DNA of 38,871 nt, from positions 1 to 38,871 of the forward strand of contig JAQGNH010000357.1 of NCBI GenBank assembly GCA_028291945.1. Reading direction: 5' to 3'. The DNA is from Betaproteobacteria bacterium. Its GTDB lineage: Bacteria; Pseudomonadota; Gammaproteobacteria; Burkholderiales; SG8-41. The translations under genes were made by a program, and so were the position numbers. The notes under the pieces were generated by a model that had not been told where the DNA came from, ran no database searches, and saw only the letters and a program-made list of their open reading frames with translations. This document shows positions 1 to 8,117 of this stretch, piece after piece. The number at the start of each line of letters is the position of its first letter. Within the stretch, counting starts at the first letter, position 1.

Positions 1-894
1 GCCGCGCACGCGGCCTTTCCATGGATCGTCACGTGGGATGACCACGAGGTACAGAACGATTACGCGAACGATCGCTCGCAGGACCTCGACCCGCGCGATG
101 CTTTCCTGCTGCGGCGTGCCGCGGCATACCAGGCCTACTACGAACATATGCCGCTGCCAGAATGGGCTCGCCCGGCCGGGCCGAACATGCGGCTGCATAG
201 CAGCGCCGCGTTCGGGCGTCTCGCGAATTTTTTTATGCTCGATACGCGGCAGTACCGTTCTCATCAGGCGTGCGCCCGACCCGGCCGCGGCGGGAGCACC
301 GTGGTGCGTGAAGAAGACTGTCCGGAACGGCTCGATACCTCGTTGACGATGCTCGGCGCCGCGCAGGAGCAGTGGCTGCACGACGGACTCGGCGGCTCGC
401 GAGGGCGCTGGAACGTGATCGCACAATCGACCTTGATGGCGCAGGCGGATCGGCGCCCAGGGGCTGGTGCGGACTACTGGACCGACGGTTGGGACGGCTA
501 TCCGCAAGCGCGGCGGCGGCTTCTCGACTCGATATCAAAACAGAATGTCACCAATTCGATCGTGATCGGGGGCGACGTGCACATGTCCGCGGTTGCAGAC
601 CTGAAGACGAACTTCAATGACGAGAAATCGCAAGTGGTCGCGACCGAATTCGTATGCCCTTCGATCACCTCGCAAGGCCCTTCGGTGAAGCGCGTCGAGC
701 TTCTCCTTCAGGAGAATCCGCACATCAAGTTCGCAAACGGCGCGCGACACGGCTACATGACGCTCGATCTCACCGCACAGCGGTGTATCACGCGGCTACG
801 GACAGTCGCGAGCGTTTCGGAGCAAGACTCCACGATGAGAAATCTCGCGATCTACGCAGTGGATAATGGCCAGCCGGGTGCTCACAGGTTTTGA
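1..894 (+). CDS. phoD: Alkaline phosphatase D family protein, C-terminal part (5' end outside window)
   Basis: The frame is open from base 1 to the TGA at 892-894, so only the last 297 residues are visible. They include the PhoD-type metal-site segment WDDHEVQND near residue 13, the conserved FMLDTRQYRS segment, and the late GGDVHMSA motif that supplies further metal ligands. PhoD enzymes are secreted calcium- and iron-dependent phosphodiesterases/phosphomonoesterases that release phosphate in the periplasm or outside the cell. The signal peptide, if present, lies outside the window. An internal ATG at 148 is not the start, because coding similarity runs upstream of it. The gene converges on hslR with 7 bases between stops. 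The family call is firm; the substrate is not known. Confidence 0.9.
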   Translation, partial: AAHAAFPWIVTWDDHEVQNDYANDRSQDLDPRDAFLLRRAAAYQAYYEHMPLPEWARPAGPNMRLHSSAAFGRLANFFMLDTRQYRSHQACARPGRGGSTVVREEDCPERLDTSLTMLGAAQEQWLHDGLGGSRGRWNVIAQSTLMAQADRRPGAGADYWTDGWDGYPQARRRLLDSISKQNVTNSIVIGGDVHMSAVADLKTNFNDEKSQVVATEFVCPSITSQGPSVKRVELLLQENPHIKFANGARHGYMTLDLTAQRCITRLRTVASVSEQDSTMRNLAIYAVDNGQPGAHRF

Positions 895-901
895 TAACGG
901 C

Positions 902-1291
902 TCAATCGCTGTCTCGCCAGCGCTCGAGATCGCGCCGCTCGCGCTTCGTGGGACGGCCCTTGCGGGCGGTCGCAGGCTCGAATGTATCGCGGCGCCTGGT
1001 CATTTCCGCCTCACGCTTCGCGCGACTCTCTGCGCTCTCTTCATACAGGGTGCGAGCGATCGTTGCGGGACCGCGGTGCGCTGAGACCTGCAACACGGTA
1101 ATAGCCCACACGTACGCCCCTATGTTGATAGAAAGTCTGTCGCCCGGTTTGAGATCCTTTGCGGGTTTGGTGCGCTCACCGTTCAGCTTGACCTTGCCGC
1201 CCTCGATCGCCTGCTGCGCCGAGGAGCGCGTTTTATAGAAGCGCGCAGCCCACAACCACTTGTCGATCCTGATCAGCGCGCTGCTCGTCAC
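902..1291 (-). CDS. hslR: Ribosome-associated heat shock protein Hsp15 (S4 domain)
   Basis: This 129-residue protein begins with an S4 RNA-binding domain (about residues 8-70: IRIDKWLWAARFYKTRS, then the GGKVKLNG turn) and ends in a strongly basic tail rich in Arg and Lys. Both features are typical of Hsp15. In E. coli, Hsp15 binds free 50S subunits carrying a stalled nascent chain and helps recycle them after heat stress. Length matches the family (about 130 residues). Downstream it converges on phoD; upstream, an 18-base gap separates it from the membrane-protein gene at 1310-1723 on the same strand, so co-transcription is possible. Confidence 0.93.
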   Translation of the reverse strand: MTSSALIRIDKWLWAARFYKTRSSAQQAIEGGKVKLNGERTKPAKDLKPGDRLSINIGAYVWAITVLQVSAHRGPATIARTLYEESAESRAKREAEMTRRRDTFEPATARKGRPTKRERRDLERWRDSD

Positions 1292-1309
1292 AGCATCGAT
1301 GAGCAGCGG

Positions 1310-1723
1310 CTACCGCGTCAGCGGCATCGCCTTGCGCTCTGCTAATGCGAGCCATCCGCGGCCGATTCGATAAAGCACCCAGATGCCGACACCTATGACC
1401 AGGGGGAACGCGATGACCAGACCAACGACGGTGATGGCCAGCAGGCCTGCAATGACCAGCCACAGGAAGGCATACCAGAACGTGCGCAGCTGCCAGCTGA
1501 AGTGCGACTCCAAATAGGTGCCTCGAACCTCGCTGCGCTTCACATAGTTGATGATGACCGCAATGATAGAAGGCCACCCTGTCAGGAAGGACGTCACGAT
1601 CCAGGCAGAGCCGAGCACGCCCATAACGGCGCTGAAAGCGTGGAGCCCGTACATGACGTGTGTGAGCGTGATGAGGTTATGGCGCGGCTCCGCAACCGCG
1701 CGATCCACGGTGAGTTCAGCCAT
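1310..1723 (-). CDS. Small integral membrane protein, DUF4870-like
   Basis: This 137-residue protein has about three hydrophobic segments (roughly residues 25-55, 80-100 and 100-120). It resembles DUF4870-type inner-membrane proteins: an N-terminal helix pair, a basic loop with YVKRSEVRGTYLESHF, then a closing helix hairpin. A GGAG ribosome-binding site lies about 8 bases before the ATG at 1723. It starts 30 bases after the stop of the radical SAM gene on the same strand and may share its transcript. No catalytic motif is seen and the function is unknown. Confidence 0.75.
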   Translation of the reverse strand: MAELTVDRAVAEPRHNLITLTHVMYGLHAFSAVMGVLGSAWIVTSFLTGWPSIIAVIINYVKRSEVRGTYLESHFSWQLRTFWYAFLWLVIAGLLAITVVGLVIAFPLVIGVGIWVLYRIGRGWLALAERKAMPLTR

Positions 1724-1753
1724 GGTGTAGTCTCCGGCGCATTGTGGTGCGCG

Positions 1754-3268
1754 TCATCTGTGCAAGTGTCGTACCTGTCGTAAGGGTGCGAGCGTGCCAC
1801 GGGCGGCGCGGGCCGTGCGTGCGCACGCCTCTGGCGCGAAAGTCAGACGCCCCCGCGCGCCGCTCGCTGCGTAATCTTCGAGGAGCGCGTTCGCCGCAGT
1901 GTGCTGCGCGATGCCGAGCTCGGTTGTTAGAAAACGGTGAACGTGCTCGAACAAACGCTCGAGCGCCATCTCGTGCGTTTTTCCCGTCGTTGCGTAAAGC
2001 CAGTCCGCAAAACGCATGAAACGCTCGAATGGGCTGCGATCGAGCAGGAGTGCGAGTGAGCCGTGAAACCGCCCGGAATTTGCCACCATCTCCCAGTAGC
2101 GCGCGAATCGCGAGATACGCTGCATGTCTCGAAAACCGATGCAACCGGTTTGCAACACGTTATACGGCGGATCCGGGTTGTAGCGCATGTCGTGCGTTTC
2201 GCTGTGTCGGGCGATTGGGGTGCCGCGCAACCGCTTCAGGATGCCGACCTGGATCTCGTGCGGATCGAGGCGGTACAGGCGATCGAAACCACGGCCGAAG
2301 CTCAGCAGGTCTTCTCCGGGCAGGCCGGCAATCAGATCCACATGTAGGAGAGCGTTTGATTCACGCCGTAGCCACGCAAGGTTCGCTTCAGCCTTCGGGT
2401 CGTCCTGTCTTCGCGAAATCAGCGTTTGCACATCGGAGTTCCACGTCTGGATTCCAATTTCGAACTGCAGCGAGCCGGCAGGAAAACGTGCAATCACCGC
2501 TTTGAGCTTATCCGGAAGGTGATCGGGTATGACTTCGAAGTGCACGAACAGGCGCTCGTCGAGGCGCTCCAGGAAAAACTCGAGTATGCGTAAACCGACG
2601 GCTGCCTTCAGATTGAACGTGCGGTCCACGAAACGGAAATGGCGCGCACCGCGCGCGTAAAGCGCAGCGAGCTCGGACATAACCTGGTCGACATCGAAGG
2701 CCCACGCGGTCTTGTCGAGAGACGACAGACAGAATTCGCACTTGAACGGGCAGCCGCGCGATGCTTCGACATAGAGAAAACGCTTTGCGATATCCTCATC
2801 CGTGTACTCGTTATAAGGCAACCGGATTTCCGAGAGCGCCGGCTGCCCACCGACAACTATTTTCTCGTTCGGGCGCTCACCGGCGAGTATGTTTCTGCAG
2901 AGCGCCGGGAACGCAAGATCACCCCAGCCCGTCACAATGTAATCGGCAAGCGCACAGATACGTTGCGAGTCGGTTTCGTAACTGACCTCCGGGCCCCCGA
3001 CGACGACGACAACTTCGGGCGCGATGCACTTGATCAGTGCGACCAGGCGCGTCGTCTCTTCAACATTCCAGATGTATACGCCGAGACCGAGCACGCGCGG
3101 TTTATCGGCAAGCAGCTGCTCTGCCATGTCCGCAGCGCGTGCGCCCAGTACGAACTCGATGATCCGAGTCTCTCGGCGCAGCTCGCCCATGTTGGCGGCG
3201 AGGTAGCGTAAACCGAGGGCGGCATGCACGTAACGTGCGTTGATGGTGCATAGAATGACGGAAGCCAT
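1754..3268 (-). CDS. B12-binding domain radical SAM protein (DUF4080 type)
   Basis: The N-terminal third (about residues 1-140) looks like a Rossmann-type cobalamin-binding domain, including VVVGGPEVSYE. A radical SAM core follows with the [4Fe-4S] motif C173-P-F-K-C177-E-F-C180. The C-terminal third resembles DUF4080. Such enzymes cleave S-adenosylmethionine to start radical chemistry, often methylation or rearrangement with B12, but the substrate here is unknown. I chose the ATG at 3268 (MASVILCTINARY) because the family usually starts there; an in-frame upstream start at 3301 would add 11 unconserved residues. The last 30 or so residues are Arg/Ala-rich and may be a strain-specific tail. 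Confidence 0.88.
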   Translation of the reverse strand: MASVILCTINARYVHAALGLRYLAANMGELRRETRIIEFVLGARAADMAEQLLADKPRVLGLGVYIWNVEETTRLVALIKCIAPEVVVVVGGPEVSYETDSQRICALADYIVTGWGDLAFPALCRNILAGERPNEKIVVGGQPALSEIRLPYNEYTDEDIAKRFLYVEASRGCPFKCEFCLSSLDKTAWAFDVDQVMSELAALYARGARHFRFVDRTFNLKAAVGLRILEFFLERLDERLFVHFEVIPDHLPDKLKAVIARFPAGSLQFEIGIQTWNSDVQTLISRRQDDPKAEANLAWLRRESNALLHVDLIAGLPGEDLLSFGRGFDRLYRLDPHEIQVGILKRLRGTPIARHSETHDMRYNPDPPYNVLQTGCIGFRDMQRISRFARYWEMVANSGRFHGSLALLLDRSPFERFMRFADWLYATTGKTHEMALERLFEHVHRFLTTELGIAQHTAANALLEDYAASGARGRLTFAPEACARTARAARGTLAPLRQVRHLHR

Positions 3269-3398
3269 AACCTGGATTCTACGATAGCCGTCCTGGCCCA
3301 ATGGTTAACGCGCCGTTTGCCCGATACCGACGTCGTTGTCCCGCTCGGCGCGTTTATCGTTTATCTTCTCCGACTTGCTCGAGAGAAAAGGACTTTCA

Positions 3399-4007
3399 AT
3401 GAAGCTTTACTACACGCCCGGCGCATGCTCAATGGCGGTGCACATCGTCCTGCGCGAGGCAGGCCTGCCTTTCGAGCTCGAAAAAGTGGACCTGCGCTCT
3501 AAGCGCACGCAGGGTGGTGAAGACTATGCGCAGATCAATCCCAAAGGCTATGTGCCGGCGTTGCGACTCGACGATGGTTCAGTCTTGACCGAAGTCGGCG
3601 TGTGCGTGCAGTACGTCGCGGACCTCGCACCGCAAACCGACCTCGCCCCCGTAGCTGGAACCATGGCGCGCTATCGCCTCATGGAGTGGCTCAACTTCAT
3701 CAGCACAGAAATCCACAAGACGTTTGGGCCTCTCTTCGATCCCTCCGCGTCAGCGGAACTTAGGCAACGGCAGATCGGCCTTCTCGGCAAGCGGTTCGGT
3801 TACCTTGCAGAGCGCCTGACGCAGCGCGAGTTTCTCATGGGCGACCCGTTCACCGCGGCCGATGCATACCTCTTCACAGTGCTCAACTGGACCCACGTCG
3901 TGAAAATGGATACAACCGCATGGCCCGCGTTACAGGCTTACGTCAAGCGTGTCGCTGATCGTCCGGCGGTGCGTGAGGTGATGAAAACGGAAGGATTGAT
4001 AAAATAA
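3399..4007 (+). CDS. Glutathione S-transferase, beta-class (GstA-like)
   Basis: This 202-residue protein has an N-terminal thioredoxin-like domain (MKLYYTPGACSMAVHIVLRE). Cys10 sits at the beta-class active-site position, followed by the cis-Pro region YVPALRLDDG and an all-helical C-terminal domain (about 85-200). It likely conjugates glutathione to electrophiles in the cytoplasm. The ATG at 3399 has an AAGGA box 7 bases upstream; an in-frame ATG at 3336 would add 21 atypical residues and was rejected. It is flanked by the divergent radical SAM gene and by hfq, with no obvious operon partner. Confidence 0.93.
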   Translation: MKLYYTPGACSMAVHIVLREAGLPFELEKVDLRSKRTQGGEDYAQINPKGYVPALRLDDGSVLTEVGVCVQYVADLAPQTDLAPVAGTMARYRLMEWLNFISTEIHKTFGPLFDPSASAELRQRQIGLLGKRFGYLAERLTQREFLMGDPFTAADAYLFTVLNWTHVVKMDTTAWPALQAYVKRVADRPAVREVMKTEGLIK

Positions 4008-4123
4008 GGCCCCGTGCCTCCTGCACCCCGTATGCCAATTGCAGCTTCAGGTGCGAGCTTTCCCGTGGCCACGTAAATTGCATGCACGCTAGATCAGCGC
4101 AGCCGCCTCTGGACCTTTTTTTA

Positions 4124-4151
4124 TTGAGACGTCCTGGTTTAATGGCACAAT
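4124..4151 (+). promoter_or_regulatory. Putative sigma-70 promoter for the hfq-like gene
   Basis: A TTGAGA box (4124-4129, 5 of 6 to consensus) is followed after 16 bases by CACAAT (4146-4151, 4 of 6). This lies about 50 bases upstream of the hfq-like ATG in an otherwise empty 190-base gap. Prediction by eye only. Confidence 0.35.
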
Positions 4152-4200
4152 CGCGGTTCTTCGCGCTGCTTCGATCCAGCTGCATTATTGTTAGATTCCC

Positions 4201-4476
4201 ATGAGTGATCAGAGCCAACTGCTTCAGAATGATTTTCTAAACATGCTGCGCAAGGATCGCGTGCCGGTGTCGGTTTTTCTGGTGAACGGCATCCGCCTTG
4301 CAGGGTTGATCCAGTCTTTCGATCAGTACTCGATACGCCTCCATGGCACACCGCCGCAACTTGTACTGAAACGCGTCGTGGCTACTGTCGTTCCAGACAC
4401 CAAAGCTGCGCGTTCCCGAGCCGCTCCGGGCGGGGCAGCGCGTGCGCCTCGTGACAAAGGCCCGGCGAGACCTTAA
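4201..4476 (+). CDS. hfq: Divergent Hfq-family RNA chaperone
   Basis: This 91-residue protein has the Sm1 region VPVSVFLVNGIRLAGLIQSFDQ and a shortened likeness to Sm2, then a basic Pro/Ala/Arg tail (about residues 66-91). Hfq forms hexamers that pair small RNAs with mRNAs. Several RNA-contact residues differ from E. coli Hfq: the Tyr-Lys-His of the Sm2 signature is Leu56-Lys57-Arg58, the distal-face Tyr25 is Phe26, and Gln-Asp-Pro near the N-terminus is Gln-Asn-Asp. Gln53 is kept. The gene is not beside miaA, der or hflX, where the main hfq normally sits. It is therefore probably a second, specialised Hfq-like protein. The ribosome-binding site is weak. Confidence 0.82.
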   Translation: MSDQSQLLQNDFLNMLRKDRVPVSVFLVNGIRLAGLIQSFDQYSIRLHGTPPQLVLKRVVATVVPDTKAARSRAAPGGAARAPRDKGPARP

Positions 4477-4541
4477 CCGAAGGCCTGCTGCGAAATTTCT
4501 GCTAACCTTTTATGTCAATCACATAGACAGCCGAGGATGCC

Positions 4542-4952
4542 ATGGCCCAGAGGCCCGAAGCCGACCCTAAAATGGACTCCACCTCGCTATATCGCGAGGA
4601 CATCGTAACCGACCGCAAGGTCGGCACCATCCGCATGCTGACGCCATTGAAAGTCGACGGCAGCACCGACAACGGGCGCCCCGTCATTTACATGGGGGAA
4701 GCGCAGATCATGACGGGCGCTGGACCGCTACCCATCAGTTTCGAGATCGAAGCGACAACGCTTGGCGATGCGGTCGACAAGTTCGGCGACGCAGCGAAAG
4801 AAGCTATCGAGCGTACCGTGCGCGACCTGCAGGAGCTGCGCAGGCAGGCTGCATCCTCGATTGTCGTACCGCAAGGCGGCATGGGCTCACTGGGTCCTGG
4901 CGGCATTGGCGGCGGGGGTCTAGGCGGCGGCGGTAAAATTCAGATACCGTGA
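4542..4952 (+). CDS. Conserved hypothetical protein with glycine-rich tail
   Basis: This 136-residue soluble protein has no signal peptide or membrane segment. A beta-rich N-terminal part carries SLYREDIVTDRKVGTIRMLTP and a short strand pattern. A helical part (about 65-105: EATTLGDAVDKFGDAAKEA) follows, and the C-terminus is a poly-Gly run (about 112-130). I recall similar proteins in Pseudomonas and Burkholderiales annotated only as hypothetical. The ATG at 4542 has GAGG 6 bases upstream; a second ATG at 4572 (MDSTSLYRED) is an alternative start. It follows the hfq-like gene by 65 bases and could share its transcript. Function unknown. Confidence 0.78.
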   Translation: MAQRPEADPKMDSTSLYREDIVTDRKVGTIRMLTPLKVDGSTDNGRPVIYMGEAQIMTGAGPLPISFEIEATTLGDAVDKFGDAAKEAIERTVRDLQELRRQAASSIVVPQGGMGSLGPGGIGGGGLGGGGKIQIP

Positions 4953-5032
4953 AGACGCGAAAGGAGTGAACAACCGCATCGCAGCTGCGAGGTTATGGTG
5001 ACTCACGCCTGCATGCATACACTCGTTCGGCG

Positions 5033-5938
5033 GTGATTCGAATCGGGATCGATCTCGGCGGGACCAAGACGGAGATCATCGCACTTGACGAGCGACGCAC
5101 CGAGCTTTTGCGTCGCCGTGAGCCGACACCTCCAGACGATTACCAGGCAACGCTAGACCTTGTCGTACGTCTCGTGCGCGAAAGTGAAATCGAGCTCGGC
5201 AAGCGTGGCAGTATCGGTATCGGCACACCTGGGGCGCGCTCGCCAGCGACGGGTCGTATGCGCAATTCGAATTCGACATGTCTGAACGGCCGCACGATCA
5301 AAGAGGACATCGAAGGATTGCTGGGGCGCGAGGTGCGCGTCGCAAACGACGCCAACTGCTTCGCTCTGTCTGAAGCAGCCGATGGCGCAGCCCGGAATGC
5401 CGAGATCGCCTTTGGGGTGATCCTTGGAACGGGAGTCGGAGGTGCTGTAGTGATCCACGGCCACATCATCGAAGGTGTCAATGCGATCGCGGGCGAATGG
5501 GGGCACAACGCGCTGCCATGGCCCAACGCGGATGAGCTCCCGGGTCCTGCCTGCTACTGCGGCAAACGCGGCTGCATCGAAACCTTTCTCTCGGGAGCAG
5601 GACTGTCCGCCGATCATGAACGCCATGCGGGTGAACAACTGGCTGCCGATGAAATAGCACGCCGCGCCGGGTTGGCAGACCGAGCGGCCGGGAGCAGTCT
5701 CACCCGGTACGAAAATCGGCTAGCGCGTTCGCTCGCGTCCGTGATCAATATTCTGGATCCGCACGTGATCGTACTCGGCGGTGGCGTATCCAATATCGGA
5801 CAGCTGTATACCGACGTACCGAGATTGTGGACCCATTGGGTGTTCTCCGACGTCGTGCGCACGCGCCTCGTGCCCAATACCTACGGTGACTCGAGCGGCG
5901 TGCGCGGTGCGGCGCTATTGTGGGAAAACAATGGCTAG
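5033..5938 (+). CDS. mak: ROK-family sugar kinase, Mak-type fructokinase
   Basis: This 301-residue protein starts at a GTG with the phosphate-binding motif IGIDLGGTKTE. It has the catalytic Asp106 in VANDANC, the substrate-binding GEWGH (154-158), and the ROK zinc site with Cys174, Cys176 and Cys181 (CYCGKRGCIE). Similarity by eye to E. coli Mak (manno(fructo)kinase) runs along the whole length, including the segment around VVNILDP-type helices and the C-terminal GDSSGVRGAALLW. It likely uses ATP to phosphorylate fructose or a related hexose at C6. Its last 8 bases overlap the nudix gene, indicating translational coupling. The exact sugar is not proven. Confidence 0.87.
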   Translation: MIRIGIDLGGTKTEIIALDERRTELLRRREPTPPDDYQATLDLVVRLVRESEIELGKRGSIGIGTPGARSPATGRMRNSNSTCLNGRTIKEDIEGLLGREVRVANDANCFALSEAADGAARNAEIAFGVILGTGVGGAVVIHGHIIEGVNAIAGEWGHNALPWPNADELPGPACYCGKRGCIETFLSGAGLSADHERHAGEQLAADEIARRAGLADRAAGSSLTRYENRLARSLASVINILDPHVIVLGGGVSNIGQLYTDVPRLWTHWVFSDVVRTRLVPNTYGDSSGVRGAALLWENNG

Positions 5939-6350
5939 CGTTTTATCTGCCGGCGTAATTCCGATCCGTCGAACACGCGACGGCTGGCGCGTACTCATTT
6001 TGCGGGCCTACAAGAACTGGGACTTTCCTAAGGGTCGTGTCGAAGCAGGCGAGGATCCCATCGATGCCGCGAAGAGGGAAGCCACGGAAGAAACGGGCCT
6101 CAGCGAGCTTGAATTTTCGTTCGGAGACGTATACCGCGAGACTTTGCCTTATGCGGGTAGCAAGGTCGCTCGCTACTACCTTGCAGAAACGAACGAGGAA
6201 TCGATCCGCCTGCCGATTTCGCACGAGCTCGGCCGTCCGGAACACCACGAGTGGCGCTGGGTCAGCCTTGAGGAGGCGGAGGACCTGCTGCCGCCCCGCC
6301 TTTCATTGATTTTGGAGTGGGCTCGCAACCTGCTCGAGCGCGACGGTTAA
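5931..6350 (+). CDS. Nudix hydrolase
   Basis: This 139-residue protein carries a complete Nudix box at residues 35-57: Gly35, five residues, Glu41, seven residues, then REATEETGL. This motif binds divalent metal for hydrolysis of a nucleoside diphosphate linked to another group. The small single-domain form with an N-terminal AGVIPIRR strand resembles diadenosine-tetraphosphate-type hydrolases, but the substrate cannot be read from sequence. The ATG at 5931 lies inside the end of mak (8-base overlap), so the two are probably translated together. Confidence 0.9.
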   Translation: MASVLSAGVIPIRRTRDGWRVLILRAYKNWDFPKGRVEAGEDPIDAAKREATEETGLSELEFSFGDVYRETLPYAGSKVARYYLAETNEESIRLPISHELGRPEHHEWRWVSLEEAEDLLPPRLSLILEWARNLLERDG

Positions 6351-6406
6351 GTTGCGCACGCTATCGAACGGGTGACAGCATCCGAGTGGCTCCGAACAAA
6401 GCCGCT

Positions 6407-6607
6407 TCAGCAGATTAGCGATCGCAGCTTATTGCCCTTGGCAAGAATCTTCTGGTCCGCGTCGCGCGTGTAGTCACCCTTCGAGTCATAGTAGCCGCGA
6501 ACTTGGTTCTCAGTGTCGCGTAGAACCTGGTCGCCACTCGGCTGACTTTCGATGTGACCTACGACATTCCCTGCACGATCATGGATCTCTGTTACATTTG
6601 TTTTCAT
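6407..6607 (-). CDS. Small hypothetical protein, 66 residues
   Basis: This is a soluble 66-residue protein built of short turn-rich strands with repeated Asp/Gly pairs (DRAGNVVGHI, then GYYDSKGDYTRDADQ). The pattern suggests a small beta-meander in which each hairpin has a D-x-x-G turn. There is an AGG about 9 bases before the ATG. It lies alone between two plus-strand genes and converges on the nudix gene. I do not recognise a named family. Confidence 0.55.
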   Translation of the reverse strand: MKTNVTEIHDRAGNVVGHIESQPSGDQVLRDTENQVRGYYDSKGDYTRDADQKILAKGNKLRSLIC

Positions 6608-6847
6608 GTGTTTGCCTGGGTTTCTCGCTTACCTAATGTTCGCATGGCGCGACGGTGCAAAGTCCGCGCCTGTGCGCCGGATGGCGCAACCGGCTCGCTC
6701 GCCGGTCCACAGAGCCACAAATTTAAGCCGCGGATTCCCGGGGAATGACATCGGCGTTGTAACGCTCCACCTCGCCGGGGCATCGGGTACTTTGCGGTAG
6801 ACTACACTTCCCTTCCACCCACAGCCACATCCTACAAGGGGAAATCC

Positions 6848-7486
6848 ATGATTTATGAGATGAGAACGTACGACCTCAAACCACGCTCGCTGCCTGAAGT
6901 CGAGAAGCGCTTCGGTGAGGCTTACGAAAAACGAAAGAAATATTCAGAGCTTGCGGCGTTCTGGCACACGGAGATCGGCCCGCTCAACCAGATCATTCAC
7001 GTGTGGGGCTACAAAGACCTCGCCGAGCGCGCGAAGGTCCGCGAGGCCGCAGTCAAAGACGGCGCGTGGCCACCAAAAATCAGTGAATTCATCGTGCACC
7101 AGCGCTCCGAAATCATGATTCCCTTTTCATTCTCCCCGGAAATCAAACCCGCCAAGGTGGGCCCCTTCTTCGAGATACGCACCTATCACTTCGCAGGCGG
7201 TGAGCTTCCCACCATCAAGAAGAATTGGGAAAACGCAATCGACGTCAGGCTGGAGTTCGGCCCGGTAGTGGCGGTGTGGCATTGCGAGATCGGCAAAGTA
7301 AATACGTTTCAGCACATATGGCCCTACAAGAGCCTCGACCAGCGCGAAGAGATACGCAAGAAAGCCCATGCAACCGGTTTATGGCCCGCCGGGAAAAAAG
7401 CAGAAAAAGAAGGAGGACGGGATTACAACCTCGTGATGCAGGAGAACAAGATCGTTGTCCCTTCTGCCTTTTCGCCACTCCAATAA
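6848..7486 (+). CDS. NIPSNAP family protein with two ferredoxin-like domains
   Basis: The 212-residue protein contains two NIPSNAP-type dimeric alpha/beta-barrel units. The first is residues 1-95, starting MIYEMRTYDLKP and containing ELAAFWHTEIGPLNQIIHVWGY. The second is about 108-212, with FFEIRTYHFAGG and VAVWHCEIGKVNTFQHIWPY. Tandem NIPSNAP proteins are common in proteobacteria and usually of unknown biochemical function; some sit in catabolic clusters. A GGGG ribosome-binding site lies 7 bases before the ATG. It stands alone, with about 240 bases upstream that could hold its promoter. Confidence 0.88.
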   Translation: MIYEMRTYDLKPRSLPEVEKRFGEAYEKRKKYSELAAFWHTEIGPLNQIIHVWGYKDLAERAKVREAAVKDGAWPPKISEFIVHQRSEIMIPFSFSPEIKPAKVGPFFEIRTYHFAGGELPTIKKNWENAIDVRLEFGPVVAVWHCEIGKVNTFQHIWPYKSLDQREEIRKKAHATGLWPAGKKAEKEGGRDYNLVMQENKIVVPSAFSPLQ

Positions 7487-8117
7487 CTTTTTAACAACGG
7501 CGTAGCGGGCGCTGCGCCGCTTTAGCTCGACGGCTTTGAGGTCGGCCCCTGCAATAAACACATAGGTTGGACGGTAAGATGCTCGCGATAGCCACACATC
7601 GCCTGCAGCCAGCGACTCCTTAACAAAATCCGCAGAACCCATGCATGGATGCGATGCGCCTTGCCCGCGCCGCGTTGCTCGCAGCCGATGAATGCCTGCC
7701 GCGTGACGATGCGGCAGCTCGAATAAACGAGCCGTTCATGCGCTTCAGCACTCCTGTCATCCTTGACGTCGTCGTGCAGCGACGCTCGTAAACTGACGTG
7801 ATTTGTCAGCTTGTGACAAACTTGCGCGCGTCATTCCTCAGCGCTGCGTAACTTCCAGAAACGAAACGAAAGGGCTCCGGACGAAAGCCGGAGGCAACGT
7901 CACCCGCCTGAAGAGCTTGCGCTGCACGGCAGCGGTATCGTCGAAGTCCAACAGTTTGCACTTCGCGCTCCGCAGATCCGATTCGCGATGCTCCTGGCGT
8001 TCGTTAAAACCTTTGTCGCTTCGAAAATAAAATTGCAGGCGCGGCTTGTTCCCGCGCAAGGCATACCCGTTATCCATCAATCATCCACAGGGGACGTCGA
8101 AGAGTCACGGAGGCTTT
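7487..8117. other. Gene-poor intergenic stretch of 631 bases
   Basis: I find no convincing gene here. A 48-codon frame (7645-7791, plus strand) has no ribosome-binding site and no recognisable product. An imperfect hairpin follows the NIPSNAP stop near 7507-7524 but lacks a T-run, so it is not a clear terminator. A 6-bp perfect stem (CTCCGG at 7875-7880, CCGGAG at 7888-7893) with loop ACGAAAG lies about 225 bases before the gene at 8118. It could belong to a long leader of that gene or to an unannotated small RNA. Confidence 0.5.

Noticed and set aside
148-894. Internal ATG as the start of a complete phosphatase
   Set aside because: The same frame is open to base 1 and carries the WDDHEVQND metal motif upstream of that ATG, so the gene is cut by the window edge.
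7379-7642. Minus-strand 87-codon frame after the NIPSNAP gene
   Set aside because: Most of it is antisense to the NIPSNAP coding end, and it has a Phe-rich, unnatural C-terminus; no family likeness.
7645-7791. 48-codon plus-strand frame in the gene-poor stretch
   Set aside because: No ribosome-binding site, no recognisable product and ordinary length for a chance frame in GC-rich DNA.
7865-7960. Possible GEMM-I cyclic-di-GMP riboswitch
   Set aside because: A CGAAAG loop is present, but the conserved GACGCAAAGCC core and the second stem are absent.
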